Positions 24,823 through 33,657 of a stretch of DNA of 64,000 nucleotides are shown here, one piece after another. This DNA is from an uncultured Oscillospiraceae bacterium (GTDB taxonomy: Bacteria > Bacillota > Clostridia > Oscillospirales > Oscillospiraceae), in assembly GCA_947599875.1 (NCBI GenBank), contig CANQFV010000001.1, forward strand, positions 124,001-188,000. The letters are read 5' to 3'. The number at the start of each line of letters is the position of its first letter. Position 1 is the stretch's first letter. The translations under genes were made by a program, and so were the position numbers. The notes below the pieces were generated by a model, which was not told the origin of the DNA, made no database searches, and worked only from the letters and a program-made list of their open reading frames with translations.

Positions 24823-24914
24823 GGCCGCCTCCCGCGTTTGTCTTTGATGTTAATAAAACACCTGAAAACGGCAAAACCTTACATGAAAATTTCTTTTTCT
24901 CCAAAAAAGACGAA

Positions 24915-25027
24915 ACTGGCATTGGACGGCTGCCTTCCGATGCCAATTGGATGCGTGCGGAAATGTGGGCGTGAATTTGAACGGAATTCACGCCCACACG
25001 TCCTGCAAAAAATTGAATTGGGGGATA
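24915..25027 (-). repeat. Decayed four-hairpin element
   Basis: A remnant in the inverted orientation. A CTGGCATTGG...CCGATGCCAA pair stands where H4 would be. An intact H3 follows at 24965-24997 (GTGGGCGTGAATT and its complement), then GCAAAAAATTGAATTGGGGGATA matching the outer half of H1. H2 is deleted. It lies seven bases downstream of the trpA stop. The rest of the 24823-25033 gap shows only the upstream region of the SGNH gene. Confidence 0.7.
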
Positions 25028-25033
25028 ACTGCC

Positions 25034-25804
25034 CTATCTCAGCGCGTCCTTCATAGCCTTGACCGCCTCGCCCACATATTTTGGCGCGTCGGCGCCGTAC
25101 TGCTCAAAAAGCCGCACAAGGGCGGAGCCAACAATGGCCCCGTCGGAGAGGGCCGCCATACTCCGTGCCTGCTCCGGCGTGGAGATGCCAAAGCCGATGG
25201 CGCAGGGGACGCGGGTGTTCTCCCGGATGACCTTCACGATGGACGCAAGGTCGGTGGTGATCTGGCTTCTCATCCCCGTGACCCCCAGGGAGGACACCAG
25301 GTAGATAAAGCCTTCCGCCTCCCGGGCGATCATAGCGACGCGATTTTCCGAGGTTGGCGCGATCAGTGAGATCAGATCCACCCCGTATTCCCGGCAAACC
25401 GGGGCAAATTCCCCCTTCTCCTCAAAGGGCAGATCCGGCAGGATCAGCCCGTCGATGCCCGTCTCCCGGCAGGCGGCCATGAACCGCTGCGCCCCGTAGG
25501 AGAAGACCACATTGGCGTATGTCATAAACACCAGCGGCACCGTCACGTCCCGGCGCAGCTCCCGCACAAGCTGAAAGATCTTATCCGTGGTGACGCCCCC
25601 GCGCAGGGCGCGGAGATTGGCGCTCTGGATCACCGGCCCCTCGGCGGTGGGATCGGAGAAGGGGATCCCCAGCTCGATAAGATCCGCCCCGGCGTTGGCG
25701 CAGGCCCGGACGGCCCTGGCCGTGGTTTCCAGATCCGGATCCCCGCAGGTGACAAAGGGGATAAAGGCCTTCCCGTTTTGAAAGGCCCGGGCCGTATTAC
25801 TCAT
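25034..25804 (-). CDS. trpA: Tryptophan synthase alpha chain
   Basis: The 256-residue TIM-barrel subunit cleaves indole-3-glycerol phosphate to indole and glyceraldehyde 3-phosphate. The general acid Glu49 of E. coli TrpA corresponds to Glu44 in [10 protein letters not shown]. The second catalytic residue, Asp60, is replaced by Glu55 ([10 protein letters not shown]). The phosphate-binding loop near the C-terminus is present ([19 protein letters not shown]). The start overlaps trpB by eight bases, and it is the last gene of the operon. The Asp-to-Glu change is conservative, and the enzyme is probably active. Confidence 0.96.
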   Translation of the reverse strand: MSNTARAFQNGKAFIPFVTCGDPDLETTARAVRACANAGADLIELGIPFSDPTAEGPVIQSANLRALRGGVTTDKIFQLVRELRRDVTVPLVFMTYANVVFSYGAQRFMAACRETGIDGLILPDLPFEEKGEFAPVCREYGVDLISLIAPTSENRVAMIAREAEGFIYLVSSLGVTGMRSQITTDLASIVKVIRENTRVPCAIGFGISTPEQARSMAALSDGAIVGSALVRLFEQYGADAPKYVGEAVKAMKDALR

Positions 25805-26978
25805 GGAGATCCTCCCCTCTGTACCGGGCGATGGCGGCGCAGTCCTTGTCGCCCCGGCCCGAGATGGTGATGACGATGATCTTGTCCCGGTCCATCTCCG
25901 GAGCCAGCCTCATAGCGTGGGCCACGGCGTGGGCCGACTCGATGGCGGGGATGATCCCCTCCGTCCTTGCCAGGTACTCAAAGGCGTTGACCGCCTCCTC
26001 GTCGGTGACGGGCACATACTCGGCCCTGCCCGTGTCGTGGAGCCAGGCATGCTCCGGCCCGATGCCGGGGTAGTCGAGCCCCGCGGAGATGGAGTACACC
26101 GGCGCTATCTGCCCAAACTCGTCCTGGCAGAAGTAGCTCTTCATGCCGTGGAAGATCCCCAGCCGCCCCGTGGCGATGGTGGCCGCCGTCTCAAAGCTGT
26201 CCACGCCCCGGCCCGCGGCCTCACAGCCGATGAGGCGCACGGACTTGTCCTCAATGAAATGATAAAAGCTCCCGATGGCGTTGCTCCCGCCGCCCACGCA
26301 GGCCAGAACGGCGTCAGGAAGCCGCCCCTCGAGCTTGGCAAGCTGTGACTTGATCTCCTTGGAGATCACCGCCTGGAAATCCCGGACGATGGTGGGGAAG
26401 GGGTGCGGCCCCATGACGGAGCCGAGGCAGTAGTGGGTGTCGGCGATCCGCCGTGTCCACTCCCGCATAGCCTCGGACACGGCGTCCTTCAGCGTGGCCG
26501 TGCCGGTGGTGACGGGGATGACCTCCGCCCCCAAGAGGCGCATCCGGTAGACATTCAGCGCCTGACGGCGGGTGTCCTCCTCGCCCATAAAGACAACGCA
26601 CTCCATGCCCATCAGCGCCGCCGCCGTGGCCGTGGCCACGCCGTGCTGTCCCGCGCCCGTCTCGGCGATGAGCCGTGTCTTGCCCATCTTCCTGGCCAGC
26701 AGCGCCTGGCCCAGAACATTGTTGATCTTGTGCGCGCCGGTGTGGTTCAGATCCTCCCGCTTGAGATAGATCCTGGCGCCCCCCAGATCCCGTGTCATTT
26801 TCTCCGCAAAGTACAGCCGTGACGGTCTGCCCGCGTACTCGTTCAGCAGATACGTCAGCTCCCGGTTGAATTCCGGGTCGTCCTTATAGTGGTTATAAGC
26901 CTGTTCCAGCTCGATAACGGCGTTCATCAGCGTCTCAGGGATGTACTGACCGCCGTGGATTCCAAAGCGTCCGGCCAT
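25797..26978 (-). CDS. trpB: Tryptophan synthase beta chain
   Basis: The 393-residue PLP enzyme condenses indole with serine. The Schiff-base lysine is Lys84 in [11 protein letters not shown]. The PLP phosphate loop is [10 protein letters not shown], and the indole channel and monovalent cation region ([20 protein letters not shown]) are intact. Its length equals the TrpB1 type that pairs with TrpA, not the longer TrpB2. It follows trpF by four bases. Confidence 0.98.
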   Translation of the reverse strand: MAGRFGIHGGQYIPETLMNAVIELEQAYNHYKDDPEFNRELTYLLNEYAGRPSRLYFAEKMTRDLGGARIYLKREDLNHTGAHKINNVLGQALLARKMGKTRLIAETGAGQHGVATATAAALMGMECVVFMGEEDTRRQALNVYRMRLLGAEVIPVTTGTATLKDAVSEAMREWTRRIADTHYCLGSVMGPHPFPTIVRDFQAVISKEIKSQLAKLEGRLPDAVLACVGGGSNAIGSFYHFIEDKSVRLIGCEAAGRGVDSFETAATIATGRLGIFHGMKSYFCQDEFGQIAPVYSISAGLDYPGIGPEHAWLHDTGRAEYVPVTDEEAVNAFEYLARTEGIIPAIESAHAVAHAMRLAPEMDRDKIIVITISGRGDKDCAAIARYRGEDLHE

Positions 26979-26982
26979 AAGC

Positions 26983-27588
26983 TCACTCCTTTCTGACGGC
27001 CCCCACGGCCGCCATGATTTTATCCCGGTCCTTCACCCGGTTCGTCTCCACGCCGGAGCTGAGGTCCACACCCCAGGGGTGAAGCGCCCCCACAGCCAGG
27101 GGGATGCTCTCCGGCGTCAGTCCCCCTGCCAGGATGAAGGGCCGGCGGAAGGCGGCCAGGATCGACCAGTCAAAGCTCCGGCCGGTGCCCTGTCCGTTGT
27201 CCAGCAGCACAAGATCGGCCGGGGAGGCCTCCGCCGCCGCAAGATCGGCCTCCCTCTTGACGGAATACGCCTTCCACACCGTCAGCCCCGGGGCGGCGCG
27301 CCGGAGCCTCTCCATGTACGCCTCGTCCTCGCCCCCGTGGAGCTGGGCGACCTTGATGACGCCGGAGAAGTACAGATCAGCCACGGTGTCAATGTCCTCG
27401 TCCACAAAGACCCCCACCGGCACGATGCCGTGGAGGAGCCGGAGCCTCAGCTCGTAGGCCCTCTCCGGCGTCAGACTCCTGTGGCTTTTGGGAAAGTCGA
27501 TGACAAACCCCGCGTAGTCCGGCCTTGCCTCGTTGACAAAGCCGATGTCCTCCCGGCGGTAAAGGCCGCAGATCTTGATTTTTGTCAT
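26983..27588 (-). CDS. trpF: Phosphoribosylanthranilate isomerase
   Basis: The 201-residue TIM barrel begins [13 protein letters not shown] with the catalytic cysteine in ICGL. The catalytic aspartate lies in [14 protein letters not shown] (usually LLD...GGTG), and the phosphate site in [11 protein letters not shown] and GVDLSSGVE. It catalyses the Amadori rearrangement of PRA to CdRP. Its ATG overlaps the trpC stop by four bases. Confidence 0.96.
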   Translation of the reverse strand: MTKIKICGLYRREDIGFVNEARPDYAGFVIDFPKSHRSLTPERAYELRLRLLHGIVPVGVFVDEDIDTVADLYFSGVIKVAQLHGGEDEAYMERLRRAAPGLTVWKAYSVKREADLAAAEASPADLVLLDNGQGTGRSFDWSILAAFRRPFILAGGLTPESIPLAVGALHPWGVDLSSGVETNRVKDRDKIMAAVGAVRKE

Positions 27589-28376
27589 ACCGCCGCCTCC
27601 CGCATCCGCCGGAGAAACGCCCCCTTGTCCGGGGCGCGCATCAGCGCCTCGCCCACCAGCACCGCGTCGGCGCCGATGGAGCGCAGGACCCCGGCGTCCT
27701 CCGGGGACCTGACGCCGCTCTCCGCCACATATACCCTGTCCGGCGGGATGAGATCACGCAGCCGCGCCGCGTTGGAGAAGTCCACGGAGAAGTCCTTCAG
27801 ATTCCGGTTGTTGACGCCGATGATCCCGGCCCCGGCCGTGACGGCGGAGCGGACCTCCGCCTCGTCGTGGGCCTCCACCAGGGCGGCCAGGCCCAGACTG
27901 TCGCAGATGCCCAGAAAAGCCGCCAGGGTCTTGGTGTCCAGCAGGGCGCAGATGAGCAGTACGGCGTTGGCCCCCATGATCTTCGCCTCGTAGATCTGGT
28001 AGGGATCCACCGTAAAGTCCTTGCGGAGCATGGGGATGTCCACGCGCCCCCGGATCTCCCGGAAGATCTGATCCGACCCCAAAAACCACTTGGGCTCCGT
28101 AAGGCACGATATGGCGTCCGCCCCGGCGTCCTCATACGCCCCGGCGATGTCCAGATAGGGGAAATGGGGGGCGATAAGCCCCTTGGAGGGGGAGGCCCGC
28201 TTCACCTCACAGATGAAGCTGAGTCCCGGCCTTTTCAGCGCCTCCCGGAAGGCCTCTCCCCGCGCCGCGCCGCCGCGCAGAGCCATCTCCCGCATCACGT
28301 CAACACAGCACTCTTCACTTTTCTCCGCCACGCGAAGCCGGGCGTGAGCGGCAATTTCCTGGAGAATATCCATCAT
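27585..28376 (-). CDS. trpC: Indole-3-glycerol phosphate synthase
   Basis: The 263-residue enzyme closes the indole ring from CdRP. Conserved motifs are [14 protein letters not shown] (catalytic Glu and Lys), [10 protein letters not shown] (Lys), [27 protein letters not shown] and [11 protein letters not shown] (catalytic Glu). It is a separate protein and not fused to TrpF. The start overlaps the trpD stop (ATGA). Confidence 0.98.
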   Translation of the reverse strand: MMDILQEIAAHARLRVAEKSEECCVDVMREMALRGGAARGEAFREALKRPGLSFICEVKRASPSKGLIAPHFPYLDIAGAYEDAGADAISCLTEPKWFLGSDQIFREIRGRVDIPMLRKDFTVDPYQIYEAKIMGANAVLLICALLDTKTLAAFLGICDSLGLAALVEAHDEAEVRSAVTAGAGIIGVNNRNLKDFSVDFSNAARLRDLIPPDRVYVAESGVRSPEDAGVLRSIGADAVLVGEALMRAPDKGAFLRRMREAAV

Positions 28377-29395
28377 TCCGGCCTGTTGGAGACCTCAATG
28401 AGCCTCTCCAGCGTCTTGGCGGCGTCGCCGGAATCGATGATCACGGCGGCCTGCTCCACGCCCTGGGCCCAGGTCTTTGTCACGCCCCCGATGTAGAGCG
28501 CCGCCCCGGCGTTGAGCAGTACGGCGTCCCGCTTGGGGCCGCGCTCGCCCGCCAATATGGCCCGGGTGATGGCGGCGTTCTCCTCCGGGGAGCCGCCCAC
28601 CAGCTGGCTCTTCTGGCACCGGGCAAGGCCGAAGTCCTCCGGGGTGACGACGTAGTTTTTGTACCACCCGTCCTTAAACTCGCACACCGTCGTGGGGGAG
28701 GACAGGGAGATCTCGTCCAGCTTATCCTGGCCGTAGACCACCATGCCGCGCCGGACGCCCAGGGAGATCAGCACCTGGGCCAGCGGCTGCACCAGATATT
28801 CGTCGTACACGCCCAGAAGCTGCATCCTGGGGCTTCCCGGGTTTGTCAGCGGACCTAAGATGTTGAACACGGTGCGGAAGCCCAGCTCCCGGCGTATGGC
28901 CCCCACATATTTCATGGAGGTGTGGTATTTCTGGGCGAAGAAGAAGCACATGCCCACCTCCCGCAGAAGCTCCAGGCACCTGGCGGGACTCTGGTCGATA
29001 TTCACCCCCAGGGCCTCCAGGCAGTCGGCGGTGCCGCACTTGGAGGAGGCGGCCCGGTTGCCGTGCTTGGCCACCTTCATGCCGCCGGCGGCGGCCACCA
29101 GGGCGCTTGTGGTGGAGATGTTGAAGCTGTGGGCGCCGTCCCCGCCGGTCCCCACGATCTCAAAGATATTCATCCCCGTGTTCACCTTCGTGGCGTGATC
29201 CCGCATGGCGGCGGCGCACCCGGCGATCTCCTCCGTCGTCTCGGCCCGTGTACTCTTGGTGGACAGGGCCGCCAGGAACGCTGCGTTTTGCGTGGGCGTG
29301 GTCTCCCCGCCCATGATCTCGTTCATCACGGCGTATGCCTCGTCATAGGTGAGGTCGCCCTTGTTGGCGATCTTCTCAATGGCCTCTTTTATCAT
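28373..29395 (-). CDS. trpD: Anthranilate phosphoribosyltransferase
   Basis: The 340-residue protein transfers the phosphoribosyl group of PRPP to anthranilate. The PRPP loop [17 protein letters not shown] is typical, followed by [15 protein letters not shown] and the anthranilate site [30 protein letters not shown] precedes ATG 29395; the open frame upstream of it is not needed. It is not fused to TrpG, unlike the enterobacterial enzyme. It lies 40 bases after trpG. Confidence 0.97.
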   Translation of the reverse strand: MIKEAIEKIANKGDLTYDEAYAVMNEIMGGETTPTQNAAFLAALSTKSTRAETTEEIAGCAAAMRDHATKVNTGMNIFEIVGTGGDGAHSFNISTTSALVAAAGGMKVAKHGNRAASSKCGTADCLEALGVNIDQSPARCLELLREVGMCFFFAQKYHTSMKYVGAIRRELGFRTVFNILGPLTNPGSPRMQLLGVYDEYLVQPLAQVLISLGVRRGMVVYGQDKLDEISLSSPTTVCEFKDGWYKNYVVTPEDFGLARCQKSQLVGGSPEENAAITRAILAGERGPKRDAVLLNAGAALYIGGVTKTWAQGVEQAAVIIDSGDAAKTLERLIEVSNRPE

Positions 29396-29435
29396 AGTGA
29401 TTCCTCCTTGTTCGGGATTGATAGACAAAATGGAT

Positions 29436-30020
29436 TTATGCAGGCTCCCCCGGGAGAGGGGAGAGGAAATTCCGGATCATCCGCTTCCCCTCCGGTGTCA
29501 TGATGGACTCCGGGTGGAACTGGACGCCGAAAACGGGAAAGCTTGTGTGCTGTACGGCCATGATCTCCCCCTCCCGCGCCCTGGCCGTCACACGCAGGCA
29601 GGCGGGGATGGTGGCGGGGTCGGCCGCCAGGGAGTGGTACCGGGCCACGGGGGAGACCTGCGGGCACCCGGCGAACAGGGGGCAGTCCGTGTCAAATACG
29701 GTCTCGGACTGCTTTCCGTGCATGAGGCGCCTGGCGTAGGTCACTGTGGCCCCGTAGGCCGCGCAGATGGCCTGGTGCCCCAGGCACACCCCCAGGATGG
29801 GGATCCTCGCCCCCAGGGCCTGCACCACCTCAATGATGTTCCCCGCGTCCTCCGGCCGCCCGGGGCCGGGGGAGAGGAGGATCCGCGCCGGGGCGAGGGA
29901 GGCGATCTCCTCCACCGTCATCTGGTCGTTGCGGATGACCCGGATGTCCGGGTCCACCTCCCCCACAAACTGGTAGAGGTTGTAGGAGAAGCTGTCGTAG
30001 TTGTCGATCAGCAGGATCAT
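29436..30020 (-). CDS. trpG: Anthranilate synthase glutamine amidotransferase subunit
   Basis: The 194-residue class I amidotransferase begins [18 protein letters not shown], with [13 protein letters not shown], the nucleophile loop GVCLGHQAI and the His/Glu pair in [13 protein letters not shown]. It supplies ammonia to TrpE and could also serve PabB, since TrpG and PabA are hard to tell apart; the operon decides for TrpG. Its ATG overlaps the trpE stop (ATGA). Confidence 0.96.
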   Translation of the reverse strand: MILLIDNYDSFSYNLYQFVGEVDPDIRVIRNDQMTVEEIASLAPARILLSPGPGRPEDAGNIIEVVQALGARIPILGVCLGHQAICAAYGATVTYARRLMHGKQSETVFDTDCPLFAGCPQVSPVARYHSLAADPATIPACLRVTARAREGEIMAVQHTSFPVFGVQFHPESIMTPEGKRMIRNFLSPLPGEPA

Positions 30021-31483
30021 AACGCCGCCTCCTGCGCCATTTCCAGCGCCTTCAGGGATGCCCTCGCCTTGTTCAGGCACTCTGCGTACTCCTTCTCCGG
30101 CACGGAGTCGGCCACGATCCCGGCCCCGGAGCGGACAAAGACCCTGCCGTTTTTCTTGTACGCGATGCGTATGGCGATGCAGGTGTCCATATTCCCGGTA
30201 AAGTCGATATATCCGATGGCCCCGCCGTAGATGCCCCTCTTGTTGTTCTCCAGCTCCCCGATGAGCTGGCAGGCCCGGATCTTCGGCGCGCCGGACAGGG
30301 TCCCGGCGGGGAGGACGGCCTCGATGGCGTCCAGAGCGTCCCTGTCCTCCCGGATGATCCCCCGGACAGTGGAGCCGATGTGCATCACATGGGAGTATCG
30401 CTCAATGGAGTGGAGCTTCTCCACCTCAACGGTGCCGAAGCGGCTCACCTTTCCCAGGTCGTTGCGCCCCAGGTCCACCAGCATGTTGTGTTCGGCAAGC
30501 TCCTTCTCGTCGGCCAGAAGCTCCGCCTCCAGCTCCGCGTCCTCCTGCTCCGTGCCGCCCCTGGGGCGCGTCCCGGCCAGGGGGAAGGTGTGGAGGACGC
30601 CGTTTTCCAGCTTTACCAGGGTCTCCGGCGACGCGCCGGCCACCTCCACGTCCGTCCCGGAGAAGTAGAACATGTAGGGGGAGGGGTTGATGGTGCGCAG
30701 CACCCGGTAGGTGTTCAGAAGGCTTCCCTCGAAGGGGGCGGACAGCCGGTTGGACAGGACGATCTGGAAGATGTCCCCCTCCCGGATGTGTCCCTTGGCC
30801 CGCTCCACCATGCCGCAAAACTCCTCCTTCGTAAAAAGGGGCGTGATGGGGCCGGTGAGCTTCCCGCCCGGCTCCGGGCTTCTTTTCCCCTCCCGCAGGA
30901 GGGCGGCGAGCCTCTCCAGCTCCCAGACGGCGCTCTCATACCCGGCCTCCGGGTCGTCTAAGGACATATTCACCATCAGGATCAGCTTCTGCCGCAGGTT
31001 GTCAAAGGCGATGACCCGGTCAAAGAGCATGAGATCCACATCTTTAAAGTCCTCGGTGTCCCGGCACTCCACCCGGACAGCCGGTTCGCTGTAGCCTAAG
31101 TAGTCGTAAGAGAAATACCCCACAAGCCCCCCGGTGAAGGAGGGGAGGTAGTCGAAGCGCGGACTTCTGTGGCGGGAGAGAAGCTGCCGAAGATACGCGG
31201 AGGGGTCGTCCGTCCGGATGCGCTCCGCCCCGGCGTGCAGCTCCCCGTTCCGGCAGGTGATCTCCAGCTTGGGATCAAAGCCCATAAAGGTGTACCGGCC
31301 CCACCGGTCGTCCGCAAGCGCCGACTCCAGCATATAGCAGTGGGTGGAGACGCCCTTTAAGATCCGCATGGTCTCGATGGGCGTGATAAAATCGGACAGG
31401 ATCTCACAGCTCACCGGGAGAATGTCGTACCGCCCCTGGGCGGCGATTGCCTTGACCGTCTCAAGGTCAGGTGAGAAGTTCAC
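30017..31483 (-). CDS. trpE: Anthranilate synthase component I
   Basis: The 488-residue protein uses chorismate and ammonia to make anthranilate. The catalytic half is clear: EGDIFQIVLSNRLSA, FPLAGTRPRGGT, NMLVDLGRNDLGKV, YSHVMHIGSTVRG and LPAGTLSGAPKIRA. The N-terminal part carries LESALADDRWGRYTF, the region of the LLES tryptophan feedback site, so product inhibition is expected. GTG 31483 is taken as start because GGGGG lies upstream and the alignment starts there; a TTG at 31528 has no ribosome site. A T-box leader precedes the gene. Confidence 0.96.
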   Translation of the reverse strand: MNFSPDLETVKAIAAQGRYDILPVSCEILSDFITPIETMRILKGVSTHCYMLESALADDRWGRYTFMGFDPKLEITCRNGELHAGAERIRTDDPSAYLRQLLSRHRSPRFDYLPSFTGGLVGYFSYDYLGYSEPAVRVECRDTEDFKDVDLMLFDRVIAFDNLRQKLILMVNMSLDDPEAGYESAVWELERLAALLREGKRSPEPGGKLTGPITPLFTKEEFCGMVERAKGHIREGDIFQIVLSNRLSAPFEGSLLNTYRVLRTINPSPYMFYFSGTDVEVAGASPETLVKLENGVLHTFPLAGTRPRGGTEQEDAELEAELLADEKELAEHNMLVDLGRNDLGKVSRFGTVEVEKLHSIERYSHVMHIGSTVRGIIREDRDALDAIEAVLPAGTLSGAPKIRACQLIGELENNKRGIYGGAIGYIDFTGNMDTCIAIRIAYKKNGRVFVRSGAGIVADSVPEKEYAECLNKARASLKALEMAQEAAL

Positions 31484-31537
31484 AAAAATGCCCCCTTTTT
31501 CGTTGATTTTCGGGTTTTCCGCTGACAAAGGGACAAA

Positions 31538-31578
31538 AGAAAAGTCCCCGACAGAACAAAACCCGATCTGTCAAGGAC
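31538..31578 (-). terminator. T-box leader terminator of the trp operon
   Basis: Minus-strand GTCCTTGACAGA (31578-31567) pairs with TCTGTCGGGGAC (31555-31544), then runs into TTTTCTTTT. This is the terminator that competes with the T-box antiterminator just upstream. Confidence 0.88.
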
Positions 31579-31826
31579 GAAAAGGCGTAAAGCCATCCGC
31601 GGTGCCACCTTGTTTTCACGGCAAAGCCGTGCCCTCACAGGGTACTTCCATACCCCAGGGCGTCTAACGTCCGCCCACACGTCGCGGCTAATAGGTGTCC
31701 CGTTCACCACGCCCTCCGCGGCCCATTTGACGGCCTGTTTCTCACCCGGATCCCAGCTGCCCGGATTCTCTGTGCAGGCGTGACCGCCGTTATTCCCGCT
31801 TCAACGGTTTAACCTTTTAAATTAGT
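31538..31826 (-). promoter_or_regulatory. T-box riboswitch, tRNA-Trp-sensing leader of trpEGDCFBA
   Basis: The minus strand contains the T-box core AAGGTGGCACCGCG at 31611-31598, followed by an intrinsic terminator. Upstream is a long leader with stem I features: CAGAGAA near 31760, the GGTGAGAAACAGGCC loop region and a GCGTGGTGAACGGG segment. UGG (Trp) codons fall in the expected specifier region, in AAATGGGCC or GCGTGGTGA; I could not fold it to decide which is used. Uncharged tRNA-Trp would stabilise the antiterminator and turn the operon on. Confidence 0.92.
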
Positions 31827-31830
31827 CCCT

Positions 31831-31859
31831 ATTTTATCATCCGCCGCCCCGCCTGTCAA
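31831..31859 (-). promoter_or_regulatory. Promoter of the trp operon
   Basis: Minus-strand TTGACA at 31859-31854 and TAAAAT at 31836-31831 with a 17-base spacer, directly ahead of the T-box leader. Confidence 0.85.
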
Positions 31860-31947
31860 GTTTTTTTCTCCGTTCCCGTGAAAAACCGTGAATAGGGCTT
31901 GGACAAGTGGAATAGATTGGAAGCAGAACACCTTGGGAGGCGGTCGA

Positions 31948-32922
31948 ATGGTATACGAGGGGCGCTCCACGTCGCGCAGAAGGAGCAGGCCGGGAAAAAA
32001 CAGGGGAAAAAGGGGCGGATTCCTGCTGAAGCTCGCCCTTTGGGCGCTGTTTCTCGCCCTGGGCGTGCGGGTATTCTTCCCAAAAACGGCGGAAAATTTC
32101 AAGAATAAGCTGGTGGGCCTCTTCGGCGCCGACTACGCCCAGGCCCTGCGCGTCTTCGGACAGGAGCTGGGGGACGGCGCGGGGTTGACGGACGCCGCCC
32201 GCCAGGCCGTGGCCGCGGCGTTCAAAACCGACCAAAAAGGGGACATACCCGTGAGCGCGGACGACAAAAACGGCGCACAGGACACCGAAAAGGAGACTGA
32301 AAACGGCTCCGAAGGGGCGGAAAAACCCGAAAATCCCGAGGGGGAAGGGGATAATGACAACCCCGGAGGGCCAGGAACCGGCGAAAATGCCGGGGGCGCG
32401 GGGACCGGGGATAATACCGATAAAGACCCGCAAACCCTGGACGCGGTGGCCGTTTTTCAGCAGGAACAGGCAAAAATCACCCAGGAAAGTCCTCCCGCCA
32501 ACGTATCCTTTGAAAAACCGGAGCTGAATTTGACCCTCACCGTCCCCGTGGAGGGGAGTGTCACCTCCGGCTTCGGCTACAGGGACCACCCGGTGGACGG
32601 GGAGCTGCGCTTCCACTACGGCGTGGACATCGGCGCCCAGGCCGGGGAGGCGGTGCGCGCCTGCGCCCCGGGCACCGTCACGGCAGTGGGGGAGAGTACC
32701 ACCTACGGCCTGTATGTCATTCTTCGCCACCAGGGCGGGGCCGAGTCCATCTACGCACACCTCTCTAAGATCTCTGTGACCGGGGGACAGGCGCTGGAGG
32801 CCGGGGAGACCCTGGGCCTTGTGGGCGACAGCGGCAACGCCACAAGTCCCTGCCTCCACTGGGAACTGATCGTGGGCGGAAATTATGTCAACCCGGAGTT
32901 TTACCTGGACATCTCCAACTGA
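31948..32922 (+). CDS. SpoIVFA-like membrane protein with a degenerate M23 (LytM) domain
   Basis: The 324-residue protein has a basic N-terminus, one membrane helix (about residues 27-45), a long acidic Gly/Glu/Asn-rich linker and a C-terminal M23 domain. The HxxxD zinc motif is present (FHYGVDIGA), as is IYAHLS. In the final HxH motif the first histidine is replaced by cysteine (SPCLHWEL), so peptidase activity is doubtful. The next gene is a SpoIVFB-like M50 protease. In Bacillus, SpoIVFA is a non-catalytic LytM-domain partner that holds SpoIVFB inactive until the forespore signals. GGGAGGCGG precedes ATG 31948. Confidence 0.8.
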   Translation: MVYEGRSTSRRRSRPGKNRGKRGGFLLKLALWALFLALGVRVFFPKTAENFKNKLVGLFGADYAQALRVFGQELGDGAGLTDAARQAVAAAFKTDQKGDIPVSADDKNGAQDTEKETENGSEGAEKPENPEGEGDNDNPGGPGTGENAGGAGTGDNTDKDPQTLDAVAVFQQEQAKITQESPPANVSFEKPELNLTLTVPVEGSVTSGFGYRDHPVDGELRFHYGVDIGAQAGEAVRACAPGTVTAVGESTTYGLYVILRHQGGAESIYAHLSKISVTGGQALEAGETLGLVGDSGNATSPCLHWELIVGGNYVNPEFYLDISN

Positions 32923-33050
32923 TTAACATAATATCTCAAGTTTACATAACGCAAATTTTCTGATAACCCCACCAAGTTAACATAAATAGCGAACATTATG
33001 AACAAATTAGTTAACATAACACAAGAATCCGACGGTTTAGTTACCATAAC
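32921..33050 (+). repeat. Five direct copies of a GTTAACATAA-type 10-mer
   Basis: ATTAACATAA (from 32922), TTTACATAAC (32941), GTTAACATAA (32976), GTTAACATAA (33010) and GTTACCATAA (33040) run in the same direction between and into the spoIVFA/spoIVFB-like genes, in a region much richer in A/T than its surroundings. The last two lie in the coding start of the M50 gene and encode LVNIT and LVTIT. A protein-binding array is possible; no known regulator is matched. Confidence 0.65.
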
Positions 33051-33621
33051 GCCCGGCTTTCTCCTGCTCTTGACGGCTACGGCGGTGCTGGGCGGCCTGC
33101 GGATGACCGCCGCCACGCTCCTGGCCGCGGCGGTTCACGAGGCGGGGCACCTCTTAGCGATCCGCCTTCTGGGCGGGAGGATCGTCTCCGTTGGGCTGTA
33201 CGCCGGCGGGGCCGGGATCCGCTTTCGCGGGCCGCTGAGCTACACCGGGGACGCTGTGGCCGCGCTGTCCGGGCCGCTGGCGGGGGCCATGCTCACCGGC
33301 GCGGCGCTTTTTTTCTACGGCGGCGCGCCGGGTCCCTTTCTCTCCGATCTTGCGGCGGTGAGCGCCCTCTACACCCTGGTGAATCTGATCCCGGCCTCCC
33401 CTCTGGACGGCGGCCGGGCGGTTTTCGCCCTGGCGTCGGTGCTGTTTGGCCCCGTGAGGGCCGAGACACTTTCCCGGATCCTGGATATCCTCTGCTGCCT
33501 TGCGGCGGACGCCGCCGGGATTTGGGCGATTTTCTGCACCGGAGGCAATTTTTCACCCCTTTTCTTTGCCCTTTTTCTCCACTATAGCTGTTGCAAAGCC
33601 GGAATTTTTGGTGTAAAATAG
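32998..33621 (+). CDS. spoIVFB: SpoIVFB-like site-2 protease (M50)
   Basis: The 207-residue membrane protein has the zinc motif AAVHEAGHLLAIRLLGG and the distal aspartate motif NLIPASPLDGGRAVFA, as in SpoIVFB, the intramembrane protease that activates pro-sigma-K in the mother cell. It lacks the C-terminal CBS domain of the Bacillus protein. It is paired with a SpoIVFA-like gene upstream and precedes the TIGR03960/TIGR03936 pair, a common clostridial arrangement. ATG 32998 has no obvious ribosome site, so the start is less certain, although the sequence before the first membrane helix fits. Confidence 0.82.
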   Translation: MNKLVNITQESDGLVTITPGFLLLLTATAVLGGLRMTAATLLAAAVHEAGHLLAIRLLGGRIVSVGLYAGGAGIRFRGPLSYTGDAVAALSGPLAGAMLTGAALFFYGGAPGPFLSDLAAVSALYTLVNLIPASPLDGGRAVFALASVLFGPVRAETLSRILDILCCLAADAAGIWAIFCTGGNFSPLFFALFLHYSCCKAGIFGVK

Positions 33622-33657
33622 GATTTACGAATTTTATGCTTTTCGGGCGGGAAAACC

